Shown: positions 14,324 through 24,592 of the stretch, piece by piece | How the letters are laid out: each line of letters starts with the position of its first letter | Numbering within the stretch: position 1 is the stretch's first letter | DNA from: Symplocastrum torsivum CPER-KK1 | Lineage (GTDB): Bacteria; Cyanobacteriota; Cyanobacteriia; Cyanobacteriales; Coleofasciculaceae | NCBI GenBank assembly: GCA_019358875.1 | Contig: JAHHIF010000016.1 | Coordinates: 80,768 to 144,767, forward strand | Reading direction: 5' to 3' | DNA: 64,000 nt | Translations under genes and position numbers: made by a program | Notes under the pieces: generated by a model | The model's database searches: none | Told to the model about the DNA's origin: nothing | What the model saw: only the letters and a program-made list of their open reading frames with translations

Positions 14324-17300
14324 GTCATTTTGGGGTAAGGTAAGTGATGAATCTTCGCTGTAGATGTAACGAACTCCCAGGTGTTCAGCAATCTTTGCAA
14401 ACAGGATTTCTTCTTGGAATGGTTTACGAATGAAGTCATCACAACCTGCTTTTAAGATGGCTTCTCGCTGTTCGTCAAAGGCACTGGCAGTTAGGGCAAT
14501 AATGACAGTCTCTTGACCATTTGGCATTTGCTTAATTATTTGAGTTGCCTCATAGCCATCCATAACTGGCATTTGAATATCCATCAAGATTAGATGGGGT
14601 TGCCAACTTTGCCACACAGCTACAGCTTCTTGACCATCAACGACTTCACGAACTTCAAAGCCCAAAGGTTGGAGTAGTTTCACAAGTAGGAGGCGGTTTA
14701 CTCTTGAATCCTCAACGATCAAAACTCGATAAATCGGTTGATTTGGCACCAAACCGATCACTCGCTGTCGAGGAACGCTTGCCTTTACATCTATTACCTT
14801 TACTGCACGAACTTTGATATCGAAGCTAAAAATTGACCCTCTACCTGGTTGACTACTAACGTTAATATCGCCCCCAATTAATCGGACAAATTCTCGGCTA
14901 ATGGGTAACCCCAAGCCAGTTCCTTCCATAGACTCGTATCCTGTCCGGGTTTGCACAAAAGGGTCAAATAAGGAATCGAGTTCTGATGAGGCAATACCTT
15001 GCCCTGTGTCTTCGATCTCGAAGAGGAGGGATTGGGAATTGGGAATTGGGGATTGGGAATTGGGAATTGGGAATTGGGAATTGGAGGATGGAGGGGGGGA
15101 GGTATTAGAAAATCTTTCTTGCCGCCAGTTTCTAGTCCCTAGTTGCACACGCAGTGTGACACTACCTTGTTGAGTAAATTTAATGGCGTTACCCAGCAGG
15201 TTAATCAGGATTTGACGGAGTTTACTTTCATCGGTTTGAACGTATTGGGGAATATCGTTAGAACACAAAAAGGTGAGCTGCAATCCTTTAGATTGGGCTT
15301 TGAGTTGCAGCATCTTTTCAATTGAGTTGAGTAGCCCATAAAAATCAAAGCTGTTTTCATTTAAAGTCACCTGACCTGCTTCAATTTTGGACATTGAAAG
15401 AATGTCATTAATCAGAGTTAGCAAATGTTCCCCACTCCGATTAATGATTCCTAAATGTTCTCGCTGTTCTGGTTCCAAAGAATTGTTATGAGCCAGTATT
15501 TGGCTAAAGCCTAGGATGGCATTGAGAGGAGTTCGCAGTTCATGACTCATGGAGGCGAGGAAGGCACTTTTGGCGCGGTTTGCAACTTCTGCGGCTTCTT
15601 TTGCTTGTCGTAGTTCTTCCTCTGTTTCCTTAAGGTAGGTAATGTCTGTTGAGGAGCCTACAATACCTCGGACTTGACCGTCAGTATCTATGAATGGACT
15701 AACAATTGTCTTGTACCATCGGCTTTCACCGTAACAGTTTGTAATTGCTTCGGCAGGGATGATTTTGGGTTGGAGAGTCGTCATTACTTCCTGATTATTC
15801 ATCAGGAATTCTTTGGACTGAGCGGGATTGCTATTAAAGTCGCTATCTCGCTTGCCCAACATTTCCTTTACTGTTTTGCCATAGATGGCGGCACCTGCTT
15901 GGTTGATGGTTAGTATATGTCCCTGTTTGTCTTTCACAAAGATAGAAGAAGGAACAACGTCAATAACCTGACGCAGAAATTCCTGCTGTGCTTTGAGTTC
16001 TGCTTCTGCTTGCTTGCGCTGGATGATTAGGGAGGCGAGCCTTGCTAGGGACTCAATTACTTCCAACTCTCGTTTGTCAGGCGATCGCACTTCGGTAAAA
16101 TACATGGCAAATGTGCCTAGCACCTTGCCTGTATCCGACAAAATTGGCTCAGACCAGCAAGCTCTGAAACCATAAGATAAGGCACAATCTTTAAAAGCAG
16201 CCCACAAGGGATTGGTCGCGATATCTTCAACAATTACAGGTTTGGCAAAATAAGCAGCCGTGCCACAGGAACCGATATTTGCTCCGATAGGGAGTGGATT
16301 GATCGCTTTTACCCAAGCTTCGGGGAGCTTCGGATTGACATAAGGACGTAAATACTTACCGTCTTCGGAAGCTAAACAGATTGAGGAGCAAAGTTTTGGT
16401 GTGAGTTCATCAATCTGGGTAGTTAATTCCAGCAAAATGTCCTGCAATGATCTGCCTTGTGTGACCATCTTCAGGACTGTGTTCTGGGTCTTCTCCAACA
16501 ACTGTCTTTGCTGACGCTCCGTGATATCCACTGCCATGGAAGCTAGTCCAATAACGGCACCATTCTCATCTAGCAGCAATGTGTTATACCACTCACAGAT
16601 GATCGTTCGACCGGATGCCGTGAGGTTTTCGGTAATACTATGAAAACCGCCTTGCCCGGTCAGAAGTTGCTCGTAGAGCCTCTTGATTTCCCCTCTATTA
16701 GGTTTCGGGACGAGGAGTTGCCCCCCATGCTTACCGATCGCTTCTGTTGCCTTGTAGCCAAATATTGCTTCAGCCGCTTGGTTCCAGGAAACGATTTCTC
16801 CCTTGGTATCCCATTCAATAACAGCAAGGGGAGTATTTTGGACTAAAAAGGAGAGTTTTTGCTGTTGAGACCTCAGGAGTTCTTCAGCAAGCTTGCGATC
16901 GCTAATGTCTTGATGAGAACCAACCATTCGCACAGGGTTGCCAGCTTCATCCCAGAGTGCTTGTCCTCTTGCCAAAATCCATTTATAGCTGCCGTCAGAA
17001 CCGCGTAGGCGATACTCAATAAGGTACTGGTGAGACTTTTTATCGAGGTAAGCCTGCAAGCAGTCGATCACCCGGTCAAGATCATCTGGATGTACACGAG
17101 TCTGCCATTCGTCAATGTGGGGACTAATTTCAGCGTCTTGATAGCCCAGCATTTCCTTCCATCGGCTAGAGAAGAAAACATCACTCGTGCTGATGTTCCA
17201 GTCCCAAATCCCGTCATTGTTGCCTTCAAGGGCTAATTGCCAGCGTTCTTCACTTTTCTTGAGTGCTGACTCGGCTTGTTGGCGAACTCGGATTTCTGCT

Positions 17301-19504
17301 TGTAACTGCTGATTTTGCCGATCCAGTTCAATCCGTCGCTGTGTCTCCTGTTCGAGGAGATTGGCTTGCGCGATCGCAATTCCCATTTGAGCGGCAACTG
17401 CTTCTAATAATGCAATCTCCTCGTTTGTCCAGTGACGGAAGCGATCATACTGATGAATACCAATCGCTCCATTCGGTTTCCCCTGATAGGAAGTCCGGAC
17501 TACCAGCATCGACTTTAAACCTAGCTGACGACACAAAGGAGCTGCTGCTGCTAAGAGAGGGTCGCTCATGACATCATCAGATGCGATCGCTGAGTCTCGA
17601 TCTAACATCAACTCAGCATGAGGATTGCCCATCACTGGGATTTCTCTGCTTAAGATTGATTCCAATTCAGGTTGCTTGTACTCAGCGACCAAAGGGATTT
17701 GAGGACTTGGGTTTTCAATGTGGGTATGAATCAGGCAACGATTGACCCCAAAAGCCTCACCAATTTGGGTGGCGGCAGTTTGAAAGACTTGCTCTGGATT
17801 CAAGCTAGAGCGAATTTCTTGAGTAATATGGCTCAGCAATAACACTCGCTGGATTTGCCGATCAAGCTCGGCTTGTGCTGTCGCAAGTTCAATCTCTACC
17901 TGCTTGCGCTGGGTGATATCGACCCAATACCCGACACCCTCAATTGCGTTGCCTGCCTCGTCATAGACGAGTTTCAGCTCATCATAGATCCAGCGATAGG
18001 TGCCGTCTTTGTGCAAAAAGCGGTATTCATGGGAGTGATATCCTTTTTCAAATAGATGTGAGAGTTCTGCCAGGACGCGCTCAATATCTTCTGGATGGAT
18101 ATGGTTAAACCAGAATCCGGAATCTTCAAGAAATTCTTTCGCCTCGTAGCCCGTTACTGAGGTAACGTTATCACTGATCCAAGTTGCTCTATAGTCGCCC
18201 GATAGTTGGCAACTATAAATAATTGCTGGGCTGGAGATGAGCAGGGATTTTAAACGTTCAGTTACGATTTGAAGCTCGTTTTCTGCTTGCTTGCGTTCGG
18301 TAATGTCAGTCTGAACACCAATGAAGTTTGTCAAGCAACCAGTTACATCTCGAACCGGGGTAATCCAAAATTCATTCCAGAACAGGGTGCCATCTTTACG
18401 ATAGTTACGCAGAATAAATTGACCTTCTCTACCTTCAGCAATTGCACCTCGTAGTTCTTTAATCGCGGGTTGAGAAGTATCTATTCCCTGCAAGAAACGA
18501 CAGCTTGTGCCGAGTACTTCCTCTCGTTGGTAGCCCGTCATCTTCTCAAACCCAGAATTGACGTAAATCACTGGATTATCATGCGCTTGAGCATCACTAA
18601 TGATGATGCCATTGTTCGAGGCTGCGATCGCTCTTTCTAGAAGTTGTAAACGTTCAAGTGTCTGCTTACGTTCAGTGATATCTCGTCCTTCTGGAATCAG
18701 CAAGACAACGTTACCTGTTTCATCAAATACGGGTTTTAGAGAGAAGTCAACCGTGGCGACTCTATCCCCAACACCCCTAACATCAACTTCATAACGCACA
18801 AACTCACCTTGAGCAGCAGATGCGATCGCGTGCTTTAATTGATTCTGTGTTTCTTGTGAAAGTGTCCACCACCGCGCTTCCCAAAACGGCTTGCCAGCAA
18901 TATCACCATGCCCAATCCCACCAAAATGTAATGCTGTTTGGTTGATTTCTATTATTGTGCCGTCTGGTAATAGTAGCCCGGTAAACTGAAAGGTATTGTT
19001 AAAAATAGCTCGGAATTTCCTCTCGCTCTCCCGCAGCGAGGACTCTGTTCGTTTGCGAACCTCTATTTCCTGTTGCAGTTGGATATTTTGCTCTTTAAGA
19101 AGCTTCGGGAGCCTTTGCAGGGTGAGTTGAGTTTCTATACGGGCGAGAACTTCTTGGGCCTGAAACGGTTTGGTGATGTAATCTACACCTCCAATAGCAA
19201 AGGCTTTAACTTTATTGAGTTCTTCGTGGAGAGCGCTCAAAAAAATTACAGGAATTTCACGGGTTTGAGGGATGGCTTTCAACTTTTGACAAACTTCATA
19301 GCCATCCATTTGAGGCATGATAATATCAAGCAAAATCAAATCTGGAAGAGCATCCATCGCTGCATTCAAAGCTAGCTGTCCAGAAATGGCTCGTTGAACT
19401 TTATACCCTCGGTTGGTTAGGATTTTGGATAAAAAGTGCAGGTTACTCGACTTGTCATCGACAATTAATATTTTTATTTCTTGATTATCCATAAATCCTA
19501 TCAA
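14309..19504 (-). CDS. LOV/PAS/GAF hybrid histidine kinase (REC ... HisKA-HATPase-REC)
   Basis: Soluble 1731-residue hybrid kinase. Order: receiver (about 8-125), coiled coil, PAS (155-275), LOV-type PAS (290-405), PAS (415-535), GAF (555-715), PAS (750-870), PAS (875-1000), GAF (1010-1165), PAS (1175-1295), HisKA with phospho-His in SHELRTPLN (about 1320), HATPase with DTGQGI and GTGLGL (1420-1570), receiver (1590-1710, Asp in LMDIQMP). The LOV domain keeps the photo-adduct Cys (C335 in CRFLQG) and flavin contacts NYRKDG, FWN and GVQ. A heptamer repeat interrupts the ATPase domain near 1473-1491. The C-terminus lacks the roughly 75-residue tail of its two upstream paralogues. It follows the 656-residue kinase by 10 bp and is probably co-transcribed with it. 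Confidence 0.88.
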   Translation of the reverse strand: MIGFMDNQEIKILIVDDKSSNLHFLSKILTNRGYKVQRAISGQLALNAAMDALPDLILLDIIMPQMDGYEVCQKLKAIPQTREIPVIFLSALHEELNKVKAFAIGGVDYITKPFQAQEVLARIETQLTLQRLPKLLKEQNIQLQQEIEVRKRTESSLRESERKFRAIFNNTFQFTGLLLPDGTIIEINQTALHFGGIGHGDIAGKPFWEARWWTLSQETQNQLKHAIASAAQGEFVRYEVDVRGVGDRVATVDFSLKPVFDETGNVVLLIPEGRDITERKQTLERLQLLERAIAASNNGIIISDAQAHDNPVIYVNSGFEKMTGYQREEVLGTSCRFLQGIDTSQPAIKELRGAIAEGREGQFILRNYRKDGTLFWNEFWITPVRDVTGCLTNFIGVQTDITERKQAENELQIVTERLKSLLISSPAIIYSCQLSGDYRATWISDNVTSVTGYEAKEFLEDSGFWFNHIHPEDIERVLAELSHLFEKGYHSHEYRFLHKDGTYRWIYDELKLVYDEAGNAIEGVGYWVDITQRKQVEIELATAQAELDRQIQRVLLLSHITQEIRSSLNPEQVFQTAATQIGEAFGVNRCLIHTHIENPSPQIPLVAEYKQPELESILSREIPVMGNPHAELMLDRDSAIASDDVMSDPLLAAAAPLCRQLGLKSMLVVRTSYQGKPNGAIGIHQYDRFRHWTNEEIALLEAVAAQMGIAIAQANLLEQETQRRIELDRQNQQLQAEIRVRQQAESALKKSEERWQLALEGNNDGIWDWNISTSDVFFSSRWKEMLGYQDAEISPHIDEWQTRVHPDDLDRVIDCLQAYLDKKSHQYLIEYRLRGSDGSYKWILARGQALWDEAGNPVRMVGSHQDISDRKLAEELLRSQQQKLSFLVQNTPLAVIEWDTKGEIVSWNQAAEAIFGYKATEAIGKHGGQLLVPKPNRGEIKRLYEQLLTGQGGFHSITENLTASGRTIICEWYNTLLLDENGAVIGLASMAVDITERQQRQLLEKTQNTVLKMVTQGRSLQDILLELTTQIDELTPKLCSSICLASEDGKYLRPYVNPKLPEAWVKAINPLPIGANIGSCGTAAYFAKPVIVEDIATNPLWAAFKDCALSYGFRACWSEPILSDTGKVLGTFAMYFTEVRSPDKRELEVIESLARLASLIIQRKQAEAELKAQQEFLRQVIDVVPSSIFVKDKQGHILTINQAGAAIYGKTVKEMLGKRDSDFNSNPAQSKEFLMNNQEVMTTLQPKIIPAEAITNCYGESRWYKTIVSPFIDTDGQVRGIVGSSTDITYLKETEEELRQAKEAAEVANRAKSAFLASMSHELRTPLNAILGFSQILAHNNSLEPEQREHLGIINRSGEHLLTLINDILSMSKIEAGQVTLNENSFDFYGLLNSIEKMLQLKAQSKGLQLTFLCSNDIPQYVQTDESKLRQILINLLGNAIKFTQQGSVTLRVQLGTRNWRQERFSNTSPPPSSNSQFPIPNSQSPIPNSQSLLFEIEDTGQGIASSELDSLFDPFVQTRTGYESMEGTGLGLPISREFVRLIGGDINVSSQPGRGSIFSFDIKVRAVKVIDVKASVPRQRVIGLVPNQPIYRVLIVEDSRVNRLLLVKLLQPLGFEVREVVDGQEAVAVWQSWQPHLILMDIQMPVMDGYEATQIIKQMPNGQETVIIALTASAFDEQREAILKAGCDDFIRKPFQEEILFAKIAEHLGVRYIYSEDSSLTLPQNDLKSC
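15030..15084 (+). repeat. GGGAATT heptamer short tandem repeat within a kinase gene
   Basis: About eight units of a 7-bp repeat (GGGAATT with a GGGGATT variant). Read on the coding (minus) strand it gives a repeating Asn-Ser-Gln-x-Pro-Ile-Pro peptide inside the HATPase domain. Confidence 0.85.
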
Positions 19505-19514
19505 TCCTCAATCT

Positions 19515-21485
19515 TTAACGACTAGAATTCAATGAATCCATAACGGATTGAGCTAAACGGACGATCTCATCAAAACGAAAATCATTAGCTAAATCATTTA
19601 GAGCTTCAGCTAAAGGGGCAGAAGTCTCTGGAATTTGCTCGATTAGAGCCAAAACAGACTCTTCCCTAAGTGTATTCGCTGCCTGATATAGACTGGCTAT
19701 CCAGTCGGGGGGCATCTCTGCTAATTTATTTAAGAAAAAGGAATCCTGTTTTCTTCCAGCATTGAATTTTCGAGGTGCTGTTATTGATTGATGCAGATTT
19801 TCATAAAGATATAGAACTTCCAAATGTTGACTAATTTTTTCAAAAATTATTTCTTCACTAAATGGTTTATGCACCAAATCGTCGGCACCAGTGGCTAAAA
19901 TTTCTCCTCGCTTCTCTTCAAAGACGCTAGCTGTGACGACAATGATAATCGTAGCCTGACGGAATTGGCTATTGGAAGATATGGATTCTTCAGTATATCT
20001 TGCTGTATCCCAACAATCTATAAGTGCCTTCTCCTTGGCTCGTATCTGTCTTATTGCCTCTAACCCACTCATGACAGGCATCCGTGTATCCATAAAAACC
20101 AGGTGAGGTTGCCAACTTTCCCAAATAGTAAGTCCTTCTAAACCATTCGTCGCTTCACGCACTTCAAAACTTAAGGGTTCGAGCAGCTTGACTAACAGTA
20201 AACGGTTAGCCTTAGTATCATCAACTACAAGAATTCGATGCATTTCTCGACCGGGTTCTAAGCCAATTACTCGCTGATGGGGTTGACTTGTGACTTGAGA
20301 TAAATCAGCCTCAGATAATTTAATAGTAAATTGAAACGTTGTTCCCTCACCCAAAACACTGCTAACCCGAATCTCTCCTCCCATTAGCTCTACAAAGTTT
20401 TTGGTAATTGCTAAACCTAAGCCAGTTCCTCCAGCAGTTGCCCGACCTGCTGAAGTTTGCACAAAGGCATCAAATAAAGTCTCAATTTCTTCTGGAGCAA
20501 TTCCTAGACCTGTATCGCTAACTGAAAACTGAAGCGAGGATTCTGATTTCTTACTCTTGCCTACAGTAAGAGTAACACCACCATAGTTAGTAAATTTGAT
20601 AGCATTTGAGAGGAGATTAAGTAAGCAACTTCGTAGCTTTTGTTCGTCAGTTCTGATGTACTGGGGAACATTAGGGGAGACAATAACTATAAAATCTAAA
20701 TTCTTTTGTTCAGTTTGAATTTGAAAAAGGTCTTCAATATTGTCAAGAAGACGGTATAAATCAAAGCTCTTTTGATTGAGGTCAATTAGCCCTGCCTCAA
20801 TTTTAGACAAGTCTAAAATATCATCAATTAATTCTAGTAAATGCTCACCACTCCCATTAATAATTTCTAGAAACTCACGCTGTTCAGCGGTTAGTTGAGA
20901 ATTCCGGTTCATTAATTGAGTAAACCCCAGGATGGCATTGAGAGGGGTACGGAGTTCATGGCTCATATTCGCAAGAAATTCACTTTTAGCCTGATTAGCA
21001 GCAGCGGCAGCTTGTTCAGCTTTCTGTCGTTCTTGGATTTCTTTCTGTAGCTGTTTATTTTGTTCTTGAAGTTGATTTTGTTTTTCTTGGAGTTGTGTAG
21101 AGAGCAGCTGAATCATTAGTTGGTGTTCAATCCGAGCTAAAACCTCTTCAACATGAAAAGGTTTAGTGATGTAATCTACGCCACCAACTTGAAAGGCTCG
21201 CACTTTATCTATTACTTCATCTAGGGCACTGATAAAAATTACCGGAATGTCACGAGTTTGCTCATCTGCTTTCAATCGTTCACAAACCTCATAGCCATCC
21301 ATTTCTGGCATTTTGATATCAAGTAAAATCAAATCGGGCGGAGATGATCGTGCTGTTCTAATTGCCATTTGACCTTTAGCCGCACCTCGAACTTTATATC
21401 CTTGTGTAGATAAAGTATTGGACAAGAGCTGGAGATTTTCTAAGGTGTCATCAACAATTAAAATATTTCCTTTGTTACTGTTCAT
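19515..21485 (-). CDS. REC-HisKA-HATPase-REC hybrid histidine kinase
   Basis: 656 residues. Receiver (about 5-125, Asp in LLDIKMPEMDG), Gln-rich coiled coil (125-172), HisKA (about 175-245, SHELRTPLN), HATPase (about 280-400, N in LLSNAIKF, DTGLGI, GTGLGL), second receiver (420-550, FMDTRMPVMSG) and a C-terminal helical tail (about 580-656). The tail matches that of the 901-residue paralogue and lacks an HPt-type His. There is no membrane span, so it is cytoplasmic and presumably regulated through its N-terminal receiver by another kinase. It sits between two related kinases; the gene downstream is 10 bp away, and the one upstream is separated by a MITE. Confidence 0.9.
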   Translation of the reverse strand: MNSNKGNILIVDDTLENLQLLSNTLSTQGYKVRGAAKGQMAIRTARSSPPDLILLDIKMPEMDGYEVCERLKADEQTRDIPVIFISALDEVIDKVRAFQVGGVDYITKPFHVEEVLARIEHQLMIQLLSTQLQEKQNQLQEQNKQLQKEIQERQKAEQAAAAANQAKSEFLANMSHELRTPLNAILGFTQLMNRNSQLTAEQREFLEIINGSGEHLLELIDDILDLSKIEAGLIDLNQKSFDLYRLLDNIEDLFQIQTEQKNLDFIVIVSPNVPQYIRTDEQKLRSCLLNLLSNAIKFTNYGGVTLTVGKSKKSESSLQFSVSDTGLGIAPEEIETLFDAFVQTSAGRATAGGTGLGLAITKNFVELMGGEIRVSSVLGEGTTFQFTIKLSEADLSQVTSQPHQRVIGLEPGREMHRILVVDDTKANRLLLVKLLEPLSFEVREATNGLEGLTIWESWQPHLVFMDTRMPVMSGLEAIRQIRAKEKALIDCWDTARYTEESISSNSQFRQATIIIVVTASVFEEKRGEILATGADDLVHKPFSEEIIFEKISQHLEVLYLYENLHQSITAPRKFNAGRKQDSFFLNKLAEMPPDWIASLYQAANTLREESVLALIEQIPETSAPLAEALNDLANDFRFDEIVRLAQSVMDSLNSSR

Positions 21486-21653
21486 TTCTCGCTTTTCGGT
21501 TGATTTGAGCTAAGAGGATGTCTGAAAAGTCATAATCGAAACGCTTAAACGGTAGCGATCCCCCTAAGTCCCCCTTAAAAAGGGGGACTTTGAGAAGATC
21601 TCCCCCCTTAAAAAGGAGGGCTGGGGGGGATCTAAATCAACTTTTGACACTTC
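21486..21653. other. spacer between two kinase genes occupied by a MITE
   Basis: Nearly the whole 168-bp gap between the 901- and 656-residue kinase genes is the repeat element at 21514-21665. Its hairpins could reduce read-through between the two genes. Confidence 0.6.
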
Positions 21654-21665
21654 TCAGACATCCTC
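21514..21665. mobile_element. MITE-like element with 17-bp terminal inverted repeats
   Basis: The ends are GAGGATGTCTGAAAAGT and, inverted, GAGGATGTCTGAGAAGT (16 of 17 match), with TA close to both outer borders. The interior (21557-21637) has its own inverted ends GATCCCCC/GGGGGATC and matches the core of 12542-12714. The right end encodes the last residues and stop codon of the 901-residue kinase. Confidence 0.72.
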
Positions 21666-24359
21666 TACGGCTTTATTGTTAGTATCTTCAATTAACTGAA
21701 TAATTTGGTCACAACGAAAGCTATTAACCCAATCGATTAGAGTTTCGCGTAAAAAAGTATGATTTGAGGGAATTTGTTCAAGAAGTTGAAAAATCTGTTC
21801 ATTATCAATCAAATCAGCGGCTTGATAAAGTTTGCTGACCCATTCCGTTGGCATTGTAGTGAGAGATTCCGGCAATGATGCACCAGTCTTTATTTCTTGC
21901 AAGGGAGATGATAATTCTTCATAAACATAGCTCACACCTAAGTATTGAGCCATTTTGTCAAAGATGACAGCTTCGCGAAAAGGCTTGCGGACAAAATCGT
22001 CACAGCCTGCGGATAAAATAACAGCGCGTTCTTCTTCTAAGATACTGGCTGTTAGGGCAATAATTGCTGTCGCCTGACCTTTCAAATGGGCTTTAATGTG
22101 TTTAGTCGCTTCATAGCCATCCATCACAGGCATCCGCATATCCATCCAAATCAGGTGCGGTTCAAAGCGTTCCCAAATTGCGATCGCTTCTTTGCCATTA
22201 CTCGCTTCTTTTGTTTCAAAACCAAGGGGATTGAGCAATCTCAGCAACAGTTGGCGATTGCTCCATTTATCATCAACAATCAGGATACGGTAACTCTGTT
22301 GGTTAGGTGCTAAGGCAACAACACGGCGTGTTGGTTGTTTGTCTTCAATAATATCTGTAGCCGTGACTATGCTGATTTTGATGTCAAATTTGAAGGTTGT
22401 ACCGCGTCCCAGTTCACTCGTAATCTGAATCTCTCCCCCCATCAATTGAACAAATTGCCGAGCAATTGATAACCCTAAGCCAGTACCCTCTTGGGACTCT
22501 ATCCCAGCTTGGCTTTGCACAAAGGCTTCAAAAATACTTTCTAATTCCTCTGGAGCAATGCCTATTCCCGTATCTTCAACCTCGAAAAGTAGGGAGTACG
22601 GGGTTGAAGACTTCTCTTGTCCATTCCCGATTCCCGATTCCCCAATTCCCAATTCCCAATTTCCCTTTCCCACCCTTACCCACACTGCGCCTTCTTGCGT
22701 AAACTTAAGAGCATTATTGAGTAAGTTAATCAAAACTTGTCGTAGTTTGACTTGATCAGTGCGAATGTATTGGGGAACATCGGCATTGCACTCAACAACC
22801 AACTGTAAATCTTGTGCATCCGCTTTGACTTGAAACATATCTTCCAAGTCATCCAGTAATTGATACAAGTCAAAGTTACTTTCGTTGAGGGTAATTCGTC
22901 CGGCTTCAATTTTGGACAAATCTAGAACATTGTTGATTAGGGTAAGCAGGTGTTCGCCACTGCGGTTAATGATGCTGACATTTTCCTGTTGTTCAGGATT
23001 TAGGCTGTGGCTGCGAGTTAAGAGTTGTGAAAAGCCAAGAATTGCGTTGAGGGGGGAGCGAAGTTCATGGCTCATATTGGCAAGAAACGTGCTTTTGGCA
23101 CGGTTGGCGGCTTCAGCAGCTTCTTTTGCTTCTTGTAATGCCGCTTCGGCAAGCTTACGAGTGCTAATGTTTCGTGCTACCCAGATTGCGGAATCGTGCG
23201 GCATTGGTGAGATGCTGGCAGAGAACCACAACTGCTCGTCTGCTAGGGGTAGCCTGTAGTCAAAATTGACAATCTGTTGTGTCTCAATCGCTTGCCGAAC
23301 TTTGCTAAACCACGTCTCGCTTGTTTCTGGAAGAAAAAATTGTTCAATAGTGAGGCTGATTAAGTCAGTATCAGCATTGTACAAGCGGCTTGGGTTAGTT
23401 GGAGCAACTTCGATTGCGCCTTGCTCATCAACCACGATTACAACATCAGTCATCGCTTCAAAGATGGCGCGGATTTTCTCTTCAGACTGGCGTAGTTTTT
23501 CCTCAAGTAAATGGCGATCGGTAGTGTCACGCGCTACCCAAATTACGGCATTATCCTCAATGGGTGAAATACTAGCACTAGACCATACTTCTTTCCCTTC
23601 AATGATCAGGCTGTACTCAACGTTTATAGTTTGCCGAGTGTTTAGTGTTTGTTGGATATACCCCAGAAAGATATCGGCTTGCTCTTTTTCAAATACTTCA
23701 TGCAAGGTTTTACCGATTTTAGTATCAGCAGGTTTGTAGAGCATTGCTGGATTACTAGAAGCAATTTTTAGATGTCGTCCTTGGGCATCAAAAACGAAGA
23801 TTAATTCTGTCATTGCAGCAAATATACCCCGCATTTCTGCCTCAGCTTGTGCTAATTCAGCAGTGCGTTCAGCAACTTTTTGTTCTAGGGCTGTGTTTAA
23901 TTGTTCAAGTTCAGTATTGATTTTTTTAAGGGTTTCATTAGCTTGTGCTAATTGTTGCCTCTGAGCATAGCAGCGCAAAGCTTCTGTAACCGTCAAATTG
24001 AGGTCGGTAGAGTCCCACGGCTTAGCAATGTAACGATAGAGGCTAGCAAAATTGACGGCATTAGCTACCGCTTCGACACTGGCTTGTCCAGTCAATAGTA
24101 TCTTCAACGTTTTGGGATAGTGAGTATGAATCTGTATCAAGAGTTCATCTCCTTTCATCCCTGGCATGATTTGGTCAGAGATAATCAGAGGAATTTCAAT
24201 GTCCTCTTCTTTTAATTCGGCACAAATCTCTAGGGCTTCCTGACTACTTTCTGCCAGTTCAATTTCATAATCATTACCCAAGTGTTGAATGAGTTGATCT
24301 CTAAGACTAACGAGTACAACTCTTTCATCATCCACACAGATAATTGTTGGTTTAGCCAT
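21654..24359 (-). CDS. REC-PAS-PAS-HisKA-HATPase-REC hybrid histidine kinase
   Basis: 901 residues. Receiver (about 3-130, Asp in LIISDQIMPG), coiled coil (130-178), two PAS domains (about 178-290 and 300-412), HisKA (about 425-495, SHELRSPLN), HATPase (530-660, DTGIGI, GTGLGL), receiver (685-800, WMDMRMPVMDG) and a C-terminal helical tail (about 825-901). No membrane segment, so cytoplasmic. Residues about 561-584 are Gly/Asn/Glu-rich and come from a CCCAATT heptamer repeat in the loop before the ATPase G1 box. The last three residues and the stop lie in a MITE end, so the original tail was probably slightly different. It is the first gene of a run of three kinases on this strand. Confidence 0.9.
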   Translation of the reverse strand: MAKPTIICVDDERVVLVSLRDQLIQHLGNDYEIELAESSQEALEICAELKEEDIEIPLIISDQIMPGMKGDELLIQIHTHYPKTLKILLTGQASVEAVANAVNFASLYRYIAKPWDSTDLNLTVTEALRCYAQRQQLAQANETLKKINTELEQLNTALEQKVAERTAELAQAEAEMRGIFAAMTELIFVFDAQGRHLKIASSNPAMLYKPADTKIGKTLHEVFEKEQADIFLGYIQQTLNTRQTINVEYSLIIEGKEVWSSASISPIEDNAVIWVARDTTDRHLLEEKLRQSEEKIRAIFEAMTDVVIVVDEQGAIEVAPTNPSRLYNADTDLISLTIEQFFLPETSETWFSKVRQAIETQQIVNFDYRLPLADEQLWFSASISPMPHDSAIWVARNISTRKLAEAALQEAKEAAEAANRAKSTFLANMSHELRSPLNAILGFSQLLTRSHSLNPEQQENVSIINRSGEHLLTLINNVLDLSKIEAGRITLNESNFDLYQLLDDLEDMFQVKADAQDLQLVVECNADVPQYIRTDQVKLRQVLINLLNNALKFTQEGAVWVRVGKGNWELGIGESGIGNGQEKSSTPYSLLFEVEDTGIGIAPEELESIFEAFVQSQAGIESQEGTGLGLSIARQFVQLMGGEIQITSELGRGTTFKFDIKISIVTATDIIEDKQPTRRVVALAPNQQSYRILIVDDKWSNRQLLLRLLNPLGFETKEASNGKEAIAIWERFEPHLIWMDMRMPVMDGYEATKHIKAHLKGQATAIIALTASILEEERAVILSAGCDDFVRKPFREAVIFDKMAQYLGVSYVYEELSSPLQEIKTGASLPESLTTMPTEWVSKLYQAADLIDNEQIFQLLEQIPSNHTFLRETLIDWVNSFRCDQIIQLIEDTNNKAVEDV
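22621..22670 (+). repeat. CCCAATT/CCCGATT heptamer short tandem repeat within a kinase gene
   Basis: About six to seven units of a 7-bp repeat, in the opposite orientation to that at 15030-15084 although both genes lie on the minus strand. It encodes Asn-Trp-Glu-Leu-Gly-Ile-Gly-type repeats. Confidence 0.85.
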
Positions 24360-24592
24360 TCTTTCCCTCCAACCCAGATTTGAGGGTTTCGATTAATGTT
24401 GTATTGTTCTAAGGCGCTTGTTGGTAGCAAGGAAAATTGGCATCCTGATAGGTTCGTTCAATTGCCACCTAATCTGTTTATTCTGTCAGTATGCACTATA
24501 GCTTTCGGAAGTTGGAGGAAAAAGGGAAAGGTAGTAAAAGTCTCTTTTCCCTTCCCCTTTAACCTTTTCCCTAATAACACCGTAAGACGTAC

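Noticed and set aside
19515..19760. HPt domain at the C-terminus of the hybrid kinases
   Set aside because: The helical tails have the expected length but lack the phospho-accepting His and its neighbours.
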